Assembly (NCBI RefSeq): GCF_018138715.1
Contig: NZ_JAGSHX010000006.1
Span: 8,928,001 to 8,992,000 of the forward strand
From: Streptomyces asiaticus
GTDB lineage: Bacteria; Actinomycetota; Actinomycetes; Streptomycetales; Streptomycetaceae
Direction: 5' to 3'
DNA: 64,000 bases
The notes under the pieces were generated by a model. It did no database searches. It worked only from the letters and a program-made list of their open reading frames with translations, and was not told the origin of the DNA. Position numbers and translations under genes: made by a program. Below are positions 1 through 9,233 of the stretch, piece after piece. Positions within the stretch are counted from its first letter, which is position 1; the number at the start of each line of letters is the position of its first letter.

Positions 1-1646
<1,646 letters not shown>

Positions 1647-1648
1647 GG

Positions 1649-2383
1649 TCAGCTCACCACTCCGGTCATGACACCGACGGGTATGGAGATGAACCCGGCG
1701 GTGAGAACGACGGCCAGGGCGTTGGCGATGGCCTTGAGGGCACGGTCACGGGTGTGGTTGCCCGCGCCGAGGGTCTGTGCGGCGCTCCAGAAGCCGTGCC
1801 GGACGTGCATGCCCATGGCCAGCATCGCCACGATGTAGATGACGTTCCCGTACCAGGTGGAGAAGGTGTCCACCACGTTCTGGTACGGATGGCCCTCCTG
1901 GAATCCGCCGGAGTGCGTGGTGCCGGTGGTGAGGTCCAGGATGTGCCAGACGATGAACAGGCCCAGGATCACCCCGCCCCAGCGCATGGTCCGGGTGGCA
2001 TAGCTCATCCGTGGCTTGGTGTGGACGTACTTCTGCGGGCGGGCCTTGATGTCGCGCCGACTCAGCTGGTAGGCGGACACGGCGTGCAGGACCACCGCGG
2101 CCAGGAGGACGAGCCGGGCGATCCACAGGCCCCACTCATGGTGCAGAACGGGGGCTCCCATGACCCGCAGCCAGTGTCCGTAGGCGTTGAACTCCCCGGG
2201 GCCGAAGAAGATCTTCATGTTCCCCAGCAGGTGGGCGCAGAGATAGCCGATCATGATCAGACCGGTCACGCCCATGACGATCTTCTTGCCGAGGGTCGAT
2301 TGCCAGAAATTGAGCGCCATGGACGGCCGCCGCTCCGCCCGCGTCGGACGCTGCTCCGGCCGCGTTGTCAATGCCATGAACAC
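1649..2383 (-). CDS. sdhC: Succinate dehydrogenase/fumarate reductase cytochrome b subunit
   Basis: Membrane anchor that carries heme b and exchanges electrons with quinone for the flavoprotein encoded 2 bp downstream. The 244-residue protein has about five hydrophobic segments, beginning near [20 protein letters not shown], with conserved His residues in or beside them ([31 protein letters not shown]) that could ligate heme. Length and His pattern fit the single-polypeptide b558-type subunit found with actinobacterial menaquinone-linked succinate dehydrogenases. The listed ATG gives a 21-residue hydrophilic N-terminal extension; a second in-frame ATG (MALNFWQS, around 2320) is an alternative start. 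A perfect palindrome lies about 50-70 bp upstream. Family assignment is firm; direction of physiological electron flow is not determinable. Confidence 0.92.
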   Translation of the reverse strand: MFMALTTRPEQRPTRAERRPSMALNFWQSTLGKKIVMGVTGLIMIGYLCAHLLGNMKIFFGPGEFNAYGHWLRVMGAPVLHHEWGLWIARLVLLAAVVLHAVSAYQLSRRDIKARPQKYVHTKPRMSYATRTMRWGGVILGLFIVWHILDLTTGTTHSGGFQEGHPYQNVVDTFSTWYGNVIYIVAMLAMGMHVRHGFWSAAQTLGAGNHTRDRALKAIANALAVVLTAGFISIPVGVMTGVVS

Positions 2384-2433
2384 GACGGTAGAGCCGGGCG
2401 GGTCAAAAGGGCCAAGATATGATGCTGATCATC

Positions 2434-2454
2434 TCGATAGGCAATGCCTATCGA
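2434..2454. promoter_or_regulatory. Perfect 9-bp inverted repeat upstream of sdhC (candidate operator)
   Basis: Arms TCGATAGGC and GCCTATCGA flank the trinucleotide AAT. The core ATAGG-N5-CCTAT has the T-N11-A form typical of LysR-type regulator sites. It lies in the 129-bp gap between the TetR stop and the sdhC start, 51-71 bp before the sdhC ATG, a plausible place to control the sdh operon. The regulator is unknown; no LysR gene is in the window. Confidence 0.5.
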
Positions 2455-2512
2455 AGGCCGCTCGGATCCGGCCATGCTTGCCGTTGTCGCCCGCGCGGCC
2501 AGGGAAAACCGG

Positions 2513-3094
2513 TCAGCGGAAGCCCTCGCGGGTGATGGTGAGCGCCTGCCGGAGGAGGTCCACGACGTCGCGCTCGTGGCGCTCGAGAGCCGTCTGCCCG
2601 ACGACGCGGAAGGCGGCGAGGAGGGTCGCGGCGAGGATCTGGGCCCGCAGGGGAGTGTCCGGTCCGGCGGGGAGGCGTTCCTCGACGGCCACGGCGAGGT
2701 CGCGTTCGGCGGCGGCGTAGGTGGCGACCAGCTCGGGCAGCAGCGCCGGGTGCAGGCGCAGGGTCCGGTAGCGCTCCTCCTGCTCCGGGTCGGCCGCGAA
2801 CTCGGTGCAGTGCTGCTCGGCGGCGCCGATGACCGCCGCCATCAGGGATTCCCGGGCCGGGCGGGCGCGGATGAGCTCGACCAGCCGGACCGTGCGCGCC
2901 CGGTCGTGGTGCAGCAGTGCCTGCTCCTTGCTGGCGAAGTAGTTGGAGAAGGTGCGCCGGGAGACGGTGGCGGCATCGGCGATGGCCTCCACCGTGAGGC
3001 TCTCGACGCCGTGCTCGGCGGCGAGGAGCACGGCGGCGTCGTGGAGTGATTGGCGGGTCGCCGCCTTCTTGCGCTCACGCAGACCGGTAGTCAT
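2513..3094 (-). CDS. TetR-family transcriptional regulator
   Basis: A 193-residue one-component repressor. The N-terminal 55-60 residues form the TetR helix-turn-helix: ATRQSLHDAAVLLAAEHG, then SLTVEAIADAATVSRRTFSNYFASKEQALL, including the typical recognition-helix YFxSKE pattern. The remaining helical C-terminus would bind ligand and dimerise. The gene is transcribed away from the flavin monooxygenase that starts 225 bp to its right, and this shared intergenic region holds direct repeats. Divergent TetR regulators usually control the adjacent oxidoreductase gene and themselves, so it most likely represses the 3320-6789 gene pair; this is inference from layout. No ligand can be predicted. Confidence 0.92.
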   Translation of the reverse strand: MTTGLRERKKAATRQSLHDAAVLLAAEHGVESLTVEAIADAATVSRRTFSNYFASKEQALLHHDRARTVRLVELIRARPARESLMAAVIGAAEQHCTEFAADPEQEERYRTLRLHPALLPELVATYAAAERDLAVAVEERLPAGPDTPLRAQILAATLLAAFRVVGQTALERHERDVVDLLRQALTITREGFR

Positions 3095-3184
3095 CGCCGC
3101 TGAGCATAAGGGAGAAGGCCGATTCCTTCCCGTTGGGCAATCTTGCGCACTGGGAACGTTTCTGTGAGGCTGAGCCCGCGCCGC

Positions 3185-3280
3185 CGATCAGTCGCCGTCG
3201 CCGGACGGTCAGTCGCCGACCGATCAGCCGCCGGTCAACGCCACCCCGGATGGCATCCGAGCTCCGGACGGCATCCGAGC
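3185..3280. repeat. Two sets of short direct repeats in the TetR/monooxygenase intergenic region
   Basis: Three imperfect 13-bp copies occur: CGATCAGTCGCCG (3185-3197), CGGTCAGTCGCCG (3206-3218) and CGATCAGCCGCCG (3221-3233). They are followed by two 17-bp copies differing at one base, CCGGATGGCATCCGAGC (3246-3262) and CCGGACGGCATCCGAGC (3264-3280). They lie between the divergent TetR gene and the monooxygenase start at 3320 and could be regulator binding sites. No function is proven. Confidence 0.5.
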
Positions 3281-3319
3281 CCCGCACACCTTCCGACGCC
3301 AGAGGCCCGAGGACGCCCT

Positions 3320-5146
3320 ATGCCCACCCCCCAACGCCCGCCCACCGCCACCACCTCCATGGACACCGAGGAGCTGGGATTCGACCCGGACGCCTTACGG
3401 ACGAAGTACCGGGCCGAGCGCGACCGCCGGATCCGCCCCGACGGCAACAAGCAATACCGGCGCATGGCCGGGGAGTTCGGCTCGTACGCACAAGACCCTT
3501 ACGTGGAGCCGGGGTTCACCCGGGAGCCGCTGCACGACCGGGTCGAGGTGCTGATCATCGGGGGCGGATTCGGCGGTCTGCTCGCCGGTGCGCGGCTGCG
3601 GCAGGCCGGTGTGCGGGAGATCCGCGTGATCGAGCAGGGCGGGGACTTCGGCGGGACCTGGTACTGGAACCGCTATCCAGGTGTCCAGTGCGACATCGAG
3701 TCCTACGTCTATATGCCCCTGCTCGAGGAGGTCGGCTACGTACCGCGGTGGCGCTATGCGCCCGGCGAGGAGATCAGGCAGCACGCACGGGCGATCGGAC
3801 GTCACTTCGACCTCTACCGCGATGTCCACTTCCAGACCCAGGTGACCGAACTCCGCTGGGATGACAGCGAGTTGGCGTGGACCGTGCACACCGACCGGGA
3901 CGACCGCATCCGGGCGCGCTATGTGGTCATCTCCAGCGGAACACTCAGCCGGGCCAAACTCCCCGGCATCCCCGGGATCGAGACCTTCCAGGGGCATACG
4001 TTCCACACGAGCCGCTGGGACTACGACTACACCGGCGGCGACGCGAGCGGTGGTCTGCGCAAACTGGCCGACAAGCGCGTGGCCCTCATCGGCACCGGCG
4101 CGACCGCCATCCAGGTCGTGCCACATCTGGGGCGTGACGCCGAGCAGCTGTATGTGTTCCAGCGCACGCCGTCCTCGGTCGATGTGCGCGGCAACCGCCC
4201 CACCGATGAGGGCTGGGCCGCGTCGCTCACACCCGGCTGGCAGCGGCGCCGCAGGGACAACTTCCTCGCCGTCGTCACCGGTGGCCAGGCGGACGAGGAC
4301 CTGGTGGGCGACGGCTGGACGAGCACCGCGCGGTTGCAGCAGAAGCTCATCCCGACCGACAGCTACGCCGACCTCCCGCCCCAGGAGCGCGAACGCCTCT
4401 ACGAGCTCGCCGACTTCCAGAAGATGAACGGGATCCGCGACCGGGTGGACTCCATCGTCGAGAACACGGCGACGGCCGAGGCCCTCAAGCCCTGGTACCG
4501 CTATATGTGCAAGCGCCCCACGTTCAGCGACACCTATCTGGACACCTTCAACCGGCCCAATGTCACGCTGGTGGACACCGCCGACCACGGGGGAGTCGAG
4601 CGCATCACCGAGAAGGCGGTCGTGGTCGGCGGGACCGAGTACGAGGTCGACTGCGTCATCTTCGCCACCGGCTTCGAGGTCGGTGTCTCCGGGGTCACCT
4701 CCGGACTCCTCCCGGTGCACGGCCGGGGCGGTGTCACCCTGACCGAAGCCTGGAGCGGCGGCCCGAAGACACTGCACGGCTTCTACAGCCACGGCTTCCC
4801 CAACCTCTTCCAGCTCGGCCCGCTACAGAACGCCAGCTCCGTCAACTATGTGCACATCCTCGATGAGCAGGCGACTCATGTCGCCGAGGTGCTCGCGGAG
4901 GCGCGCAAGCGCGGGGCCCGCTATGTCGAGCCGACCGCCGAGGCCGAGTCGGCGTGGCGCGCCACCATCCGTGAGAAGGCGGCGGACCTGTACGCCTTCC
5001 ATGCCGAGTGCACCCCGGGCTACTACAACAACGAGGGCATGCCGAGGGAGCGCAGCGAGTCCTTCGGCGACGGGCCCATCGCCTTCCATGAACTGCTCAG
5101 GCGCTGGCGCGCGGACGGCGGCATGGACGACGTCCTGGTCCCCTGA
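3320..5146 (+). CDS. FAD/NADPH-dependent Baeyer-Villiger-type monooxygenase
   Basis: Class B flavoprotein monooxygenase expected to insert one oxygen atom from O2 into a ketone (giving ester or lactone) or oxidise a soft heteroatom. The 608-residue protein carries the first Rossmann motif GGGFGG (residues 81-86, FAD) and the second GTGATA (about 258-263, NADPH). Between them is the Baeyer-Villiger fingerprint F-x-G-x3-H-x3-W at residues 223-233. The frame is open to 3143, but the upstream part is low-complexity and overlaps intergenic repeats. The ATG at 3320, preceded by CGAGGAC, is therefore preferred; the ATG at 3359 is the next option. Leu26 is encoded by TTA (3395-3397). The gene is followed 35 bp later by a beta-propeller gene with a good ribosome site, so the two may form an operon. 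Its substrate, and whether it belongs to the ansamycin pathway, are unknown. Confidence 0.9.
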   Translation: MPTPQRPPTATTSMDTEELGFDPDALRTKYRAERDRRIRPDGNKQYRRMAGEFGSYAQDPYVEPGFTREPLHDRVEVLIIGGGFGGLLAGARLRQAGVREIRVIEQGGDFGGTWYWNRYPGVQCDIESYVYMPLLEEVGYVPRWRYAPGEEIRQHARAIGRHFDLYRDVHFQTQVTELRWDDSELAWTVHTDRDDRIRARYVVISSGTLSRAKLPGIPGIETFQGHTFHTSRWDYDYTGGDASGGLRKLADKRVALIGTGATAIQVVPHLGRDAEQLYVFQRTPSSVDVRGNRPTDEGWAASLTPGWQRRRRDNFLAVVTGGQADEDLVGDGWTSTARLQQKLIPTDSYADLPPQERERLYELADFQKMNGIRDRVDSIVENTATAEALKPWYRYMCKRPTFSDTYLDTFNRPNVTLVDTADHGGVERITEKAVVVGGTEYEVDCVIFATGFEVGVSGVTSGLLPVHGRGGVTLTEAWSGGPKTLHGFYSHGFPNLFQLGPLQNASSVNYVHILDEQATHVAEVLAEARKRGARYVEPTAEAESAWRATIREKAADLYAFHAECTPGYYNNEGMPRERSESFGDGPIAFHELLRRWRADGGMDDVLVP

Positions 5147-5181
5147 CGCCGATGTGTGCCACTTACCTACAAGGAGCGACG

Positions 5182-6789
5182 ATGCACCCCAGCCGGTTCG
5201 ACGACACCGGCCGTACGCAGGCCACGAGCGACCGCCTGGAGGTGCGACGACTCACCCGGGCGAACCGGCTGTGGGGTTCCAACGGCGTCACCTTCGGCCC
5301 CGACGGGCGGCTGTACGTGGCGCAGTTCCTCGCCGGGCAGATCAGCGCCGTGGACCCGGCCTCGGGTGACATCGAGGTGGTGGTGCCGCTCGACGGTCCG
5401 GTGGAGGCCCCGGACGATCTGGCCTTCGGGGCGGACGGCTCGATGTACATCGCCGATCTGACCCCCGGCCGGGTGTGGCGGCGCGGCTCCGAGGGCGAGT
5501 ACACGCTCGTCTCCGACCAGGTGTCGGTGCCCAACGGCATCACCTGCGTCGGCGACCGCCTCTTCGTCAACGAGATGAGGATGAACGGCCGGCTGATGGA
5601 GCTCTTCCCGGACGGCGGCGACCCTGCGGTGCTGACCGACGGCCTCGCCCTGGGCAACGCGATGCAACTCGGCCCGGACGGCTGTCTGTACTACCCGCAG
5701 ATGATGCGCGACCAGGTCTGGCGGATCCCGCCCGACGGCGGGGTGCCCGAGCTGGTGGCCGAGGAGGTGGACGACCCGGTCGCGGTGCGGTTCGACCGGG
5801 GTGGCGTCCTCGTCGTCCTGTCCCGTGGCAGGGCCGGGCTGGTGACCCGTATCGATCTCGACACCGGGGCCCGGTCGGTCGTCGCCACCGGCGTCGTGGG
5901 GCTGGACAACGCCGCGTTCGACCACGAGAACCGCATGTTCGTGTCCAGCTTCGCCAGCGGCGGGATCGCGGAGGTGCACACCGACGGCCGGACCCGGGTG
6001 GTGGTCCCGCAGGGGTTCGACGGACCCTTCGGCATCACGGTCGACCTCGGTGGCACGGTGTACGCGGCCGACCATTTCCGGCTGGCGAGCCCCGATGCCA
6101 CCGGCCATGACGGGCAGGAGCCCGGTGTCACCACCCATGAGCTGATGTACGCCGTGCACAACGTCACCGCCGCCGACGGGCTGTTGCACCTCACCTCACA
6201 ACTCGGCGATGTACGCACCCACGACCCGGTGAGCATGACCACGCGGGTGCGCGCGACCGGGCTGGACCAGCCCACCGGAATCGCCGTAGCGCCGGACGGC
6301 GCCCTCGTGGTCGCCGAGACCGCTACCGGCCGCATCCTGCGCATCGATGACACCGACACGGTCAGCGTGCTCGCCGAGGGACTCGGCCACCCCTTGGACA
6401 TCGCCTTCGACGGCCAAGGGCGCTGCTACGTGAGCGACGACCGGCGTGGTGCGGTGCTCCGGCTGGAGGACGGCGAGGCCGTGGTCGTGGCGGACGGGCT
6501 CGGCGAACCGCAGGGGCTGGCCGTGCGTGGCGACGAGCTGTTCACGGTGGAGGTCGCGCACCGGCGGCTGCGGGCGATCTCGCTCGCCACGGGCGACAGC
6601 AGGATCGACGCCGAGGATCTGGCGGTCGGCCTGCCGCCCGGGATCACGCGCACCGAACCCGACCCGATTCCCGGAGTCCCCGGCCGTCCGCGCCAGTTCG
6701 CCGGGCTCGCCGTCGCACCGGACGGGGCCCTCCTCGTATCGGCCAACGGGGAGGGGAGTGTACTGCGCCTGGACGCGCCTGCCGGGTGA
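5182..6789 (+). CDS. SMP-30/gluconolactonase/NHL-like beta-propeller protein
   Basis: A 535-residue protein of unknown substrate built from repeated beta-propeller blades. Segments such as GVTFGPDGRLYVAQF, DLAFGADGSMYIAD, GIAVAPDGALVVAE and GLAVAPDGALLVSAN recur at roughly 45-60-residue intervals, as in SMP-30-like lactonases and NHL-type proteins. The number of blades suggests two propeller-like halves. No signal peptide is obvious, so a cytoplasmic location is likely. The ATG at 5182 is chosen because AAGGAG ends 5 bp before it; an ATG at 5152 has no such site. If co-transcribed with the upstream Baeyer-Villiger enzyme, a role in hydrolysing the resulting lactone or ester would be attractive, but that is speculation. 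Confidence 0.82.
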   Translation: MHPSRFDDTGRTQATSDRLEVRRLTRANRLWGSNGVTFGPDGRLYVAQFLAGQISAVDPASGDIEVVVPLDGPVEAPDDLAFGADGSMYIADLTPGRVWRRGSEGEYTLVSDQVSVPNGITCVGDRLFVNEMRMNGRLMELFPDGGDPAVLTDGLALGNAMQLGPDGCLYYPQMMRDQVWRIPPDGGVPELVAEEVDDPVAVRFDRGGVLVVLSRGRAGLVTRIDLDTGARSVVATGVVGLDNAAFDHENRMFVSSFASGGIAEVHTDGRTRVVVPQGFDGPFGITVDLGGTVYAADHFRLASPDATGHDGQEPGVTTHELMYAVHNVTAADGLLHLTSQLGDVRTHDPVSMTTRVRATGLDQPTGIAVAPDGALVVAETATGRILRIDDTDTVSVLAEGLGHPLDIAFDGQGRCYVSDDRRGAVLRLEDGEAVVVADGLGEPQGLAVRGDELFTVEVAHRRLRAISLATGDSRIDAEDLAVGLPPGITRTEPDPIPGVPGRPRQFAGLAVAPDGALLVSANGEGSVLRLDAPAG

Positions 6790-6791
6790 GC

Positions 6792-6806
6792 CGGCCGGTC
6801 CGGCCG
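6792..6806. terminator. Short GC-rich inverted repeat between convergent genes
   Basis: CGGCCGG and CCGGCCG flank a single T in the 30-bp space between the stop of the beta-propeller gene and the stop of the convergent alcohol dehydrogenase gene. It could fold into a small hairpin acting on both strands. There is no T-tract, and random GC-rich DNA often makes such repeats, so support is weak. Confidence 0.3.
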
Positions 6807-6819
6807 CCGCTCGGGCGCC

Positions 6820-7794
6820 TCAGGACAGATCGACCCACACCTTTCCCGACGCGGTGTACGCCGCGGTGAATGCCTCCTGGACGTCGTCGAGGGGGTAACC
6901 GTCGCTGACCACCGCGCCGAGCCGGGGTGGGGTCGGGGACTCCAGGGCGCTGACGGTCTGTGCGAAGTCCACCGGGTGGTCGTAGATCATGCTCCCGATG
7001 AGGGTGATCTGGCCTGCCACCAGATCGCGCGGCGAGACCCCGAGCGGGGCGGTGTTCATCCCGATCAGTACGGCGGTGCCGTGTTTGGCGAGCCGTCGCA
7101 GCCCCTGCTCGACGACGCCGGGGGCTCCGGAGGTCTCGAAGAGACAGGGGAGTTCGTCCACGTCCGGCGGCAGGGGCGTGGCGCCGAGGGAGCGCGCGCG
7201 GTCGAGCCGGGCCTTGTTGGGCTCCTGGACGAACACCGTCACCCCGTGGCCGACCAGCGCCTGGCACAGCAGCAGCCCCTGGGAACCGGCCCCGATCACC
7301 AGGCAGCTCTGCCCCGGTGCGATCCCCGACCGCCGCATCGCGGCCCGTGCCACCGTCGCGGGTTCCACACAGACCAGGTCCTCGAGGGGCAGATGCGCGG
7401 CGACCGGCCATACGAACGCGGCCGGGGCGACCACGTAGTCACTCAGCAGACCGGGCACGGTCAGTCCCACGGCGGCCCGTCCCGCACAGGCCGACGTCCG
7501 CCCGGCGCGGCAGGGTTCGCACGTCAGACAGCAGTAGTCCGGCTCGATGACCACGTCCTGGCCGATGCGCGGACCGCTGACCTCACGGCCCAGCTCGACG
7601 ATCCGCCCCGTCCCCTCGTGGCCCAGGATCCAGGGCAGACTCGGTGGCCGCCGGCGTCCCGTGTGCACCGCGAGATCGGAGCCGCACAGCCCCGTGCCCC
7701 GCATACGGATCAGGACATCCCCCGGTCCGCAGGACGGCTCCGGCACGGACACCACGGACAGCGCGCCGGGCTCGGTCAGCACGGCGGCCCTCAA
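6820..7794 (-). CDS. Zinc-dependent alcohol dehydrogenase (MDR family)
   Basis: Medium-chain dehydrogenase/reductase of 324 residues that would interconvert an alcohol and a carbonyl using NAD(P). Seen directly: catalytic-zinc segment GLCGSD (about residues 35-40), GHEGTG (about 58-63), the structural-zinc cysteine cluster CCLTCEPCRAGRTSAC (about 87-102) and a Rossmann glycine motif VIGAGSQG (about 167-174). The start is a TTG at 7794, with GAGGG 7 bp upstream; no ATG fits the conserved N-terminus (RAAVLTEPG). A 14-bp direct repeat overlaps the start region. It converges on the beta-propeller gene and is divergent from the nitroreductase gene. Substrate not predictable. Confidence 0.9.
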   Translation of the reverse strand: MRAAVLTEPGALSVVSVPEPSCGPGDVLIRMRGTGLCGSDLAVHTGRRRPPSLPWILGHEGTGRIVELGREVSGPRIGQDVVIEPDYCCLTCEPCRAGRTSACAGRAAVGLTVPGLLSDYVVAPAAFVWPVAAHLPLEDLVCVEPATVARAAMRRSGIAPGQSCLVIGAGSQGLLLCQALVGHGVTVFVQEPNKARLDRARSLGATPLPPDVDELPCLFETSGAPGVVEQGLRRLAKHGTAVLIGMNTAPLGVSPRDLVAGQITLIGSMIYDHPVDFAQTVSALESPTPPRLGAVVSDGYPLDDVQEAFTAAYTASGKVWVDLS

Positions 7795-7961
7795 GGGGCG
7801 GCCCTCAAGGGAACGCCTGCTTTCCGATGGGACGCGCAGTCGGCATCATGCCAAGAGCGTGCCACACATGATCCGCGCGGCGGTAGACCACACCACCTGC
7901 CCCACACCACCTGGCCCGCGAGACCGGCCCACCTGACCGAGTCCCCGGCCACCGCACACCT

Positions 7962-7973
7962 CGTACGCGTACG
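7962..7973. promoter_or_regulatory. 12-bp perfect palindrome upstream of the nitroreductase gene
   Basis: CGTACGCGTACG is fully self-complementary and lies 44-56 bp before the ATG at 8018, in the 223-bp gap between the divergent alcohol dehydrogenase and nitroreductase genes. It could be a repressor site over the promoter of either gene. No clear -35/-10 pair was recognised here. Confidence 0.35.
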
Positions 7974-8017
7974 CTGTGGGCGCAATCGCCCTACCCGAGT
8001 AAGGAGTTGGAACGGTC

Positions 8018-8647
8018 ATGTCGGACAGCACCCTGGCCCCCGATATCGATCAGGCCCTGTACGCGCTCTCACCCGAGGGGCGGGAACTTCTCTTCACCGA
8101 GGCCAAGACGGCCTATGACTTCAGCGACAAGCCGGTGGGCGACGACCGTCTGCGGGCCATCTACGAACTGTTCAAATGGGCCCCGACGTCGGCGAATATC
8201 AATCCGCTGCGCATTCTGTACGTACGCACCGAGGAAGGAAAGCAGCGGCTGCTGCCGGGGGTGGCGCAGCCCAATCAGGAGCAGACCGCCTCGGCCCCGG
8301 TCACCGCGGTGCTGGCCGCGGACACCCGTTACCCGGAGTATGTGCCGTTCCTCGCGCCGTCCAACCCGCAGTTACAGCAGATGCTGGAGGCCAACCAGGA
8401 ACTGCGCGAGTCCCACATGGACTTCAACGCGGTACTCCAGGCGGGCTACTTCGTACTGGCCGTCCGCGCGGCGGGGCTGGCGGCCGGGCCGATGAAGGGA
8501 TTCAACGCCGAGGCGGTGGACAAGGAGTTCTTCCCCGATGGCCGGTGGCGGTCGCTCCTGTTGGTCAACATCGGCTACCCGAGCCCCGAAGCCTTCCGGG
8601 ACCGGCTGCCGCGCCCCTCGTACGAGCAGGCGGTCCAGCTGGTCTGA
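8018..8647 (+). CDS. Nitroreductase-family FMN oxidoreductase (malonic semialdehyde reductase-like)
   Basis: A 209-residue cytosolic FMN enzyme. The segment FKWAPTSANINPLRILYVRT (about residues 51-70) matches the FMN-binding start of the nitroreductase fold, and the HMDFNAVLQAGYFVLAVRAAGLAAGPMKGFN stretch (from about 130) matches the RutE/HadB subgroup, which reduces malonic semialdehyde or related aldehydes. AAGGAG lies 11 bp before the ATG. One leucine (residue 119) is encoded by TTA (8372-8374), so translation may depend on the bldA tRNA. It stands alone between the alcohol dehydrogenase and the LAL regulator. Whether it serves the polyketide pathway is unclear; a housekeeping detoxification role is equally possible. 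Confidence 0.85.
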   Translation: MSDSTLAPDIDQALYALSPEGRELLFTEAKTAYDFSDKPVGDDRLRAIYELFKWAPTSANINPLRILYVRTEEGKQRLLPGVAQPNQEQTASAPVTAVLAADTRYPEYVPFLAPSNPQLQQMLEANQELRESHMDFNAVLQAGYFVLAVRAAGLAAGPMKGFNAEAVDKEFFPDGRWRSLLLVNIGYPSPEAFRDRLPRPSYEQAVQLV

Positions 8648-8944
8648 CACCAGCGGAGTGATGTGAGGCGCCCACCTCCATGGGATCAGGCCACCTCAGC
8701 CGCGGTGACCTGATCCCCCTTCGCGCCGGGCGGGGAGCCCGTCCGCACAGGCCGGTCTCGCCCAGCGGCGGCACGCCGACCCCCCGTACGCGGAACCCAG
8801 CAAGCACCGTCGACTTTCGGCCCCATCACCGACCCCACCCCCTCGCCCACACCGCCCGTACGGTGCCTTCCCATGGCGACGAGGGCCACGTAGCATCGGC
8901 CGAAAAGCGCGGCGTGATCGTTTCGTGATATACAACTCACTCGC

Positions 8945-8974
8945 TTGACAGTGCGGTGCGCCGGGACCTACGCA
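8945..8974 (+). promoter_or_regulatory. Candidate sigma70-type promoter for the LAL regulator
   Basis: A consensus-perfect -35 hexamer TTGACA (8945-8950) is followed after 18 bp by TACGCA (8969-8974), a weaker -10 box. It points toward the LAL gene and would place transcription start near 8981, leaving a leader of about 250 bases that contains the direct repeat at 8990-9031. The -10 match is modest. Confidence 0.4.
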
Positions 8975-8989
8975 TAGGACCCGAAAGTG

Positions 8990-9031
8990 CCCCCTACTCG
9001 GTGCATGTCGCCCCCCTACTCGGTGCATGTC
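8990..9031. repeat. 20-bp direct repeat upstream of the LAL regulator
   Basis: CCCCCTACTCGGTGCATGTC occurs twice without mismatch (8990-9009 and 9012-9031), a 22-bp period or about two helical turns. The reverse complement contains GAGTAGGGGG, which resembles the G-rich AAGTAAGGGGGG element in the divergent PKS/hydroxylase promoter at about 13.83 kb. A shared binding site for the LAL regulator itself is a reasonable hypothesis. Confidence 0.6.
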
Positions 9032-9233
9032 ACAGCCACCACGCGCTGTTCGCATGCTGTTGAAACACAAGACTCCGGCCGGCTCGCGTCTTTCCCTGAT
9101 CCATTTCTCTCCCCCTGGCGGTAGGCCATGGGCATCAAGGGTGGACAACGCACCTGTGCCACTGAGGAGTTCTGCCTGCTCGTCATGCGCTTTCGCGCGG
9201 GCACGCCCCATGAGCGGCCGCGCGCATGGAGGA

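Larger units (their letters stand above)
8648..9233. other. 586-bp intergenic region before the LAL regulator
   Basis: No convincing gene is seen: small open frames on both strands lack ribosome sites and family motifs. The right half holds a candidate promoter (8945-8974) and a 20-bp direct repeat (8990-9031). The left part is featureless GC-rich sequence. The long frame of the regulator is open back to 9027, so some of 9027-9233 could be coding if an upstream start were used. Confidence 0.5.

Noticed and set aside
3143..3319. Longer N-terminus for the flavin monooxygenase
   Set aside because: The extra 59 residues are low-complexity, run through intergenic direct repeats, and have no counterpart in the enzyme family as I know it.
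8680..8940. Small open frames on both strands before the LAL gene
   Set aside because: No ribosome site, no motif and biased composition; more likely non-coding leader/promoter DNA.
8990..9031. CRISPR-like repeat
   Set aside because: Only two copies with a 2-bp spacer; no array. No CRISPR array, tRNA or rRNA gene was recognised anywhere in the window.
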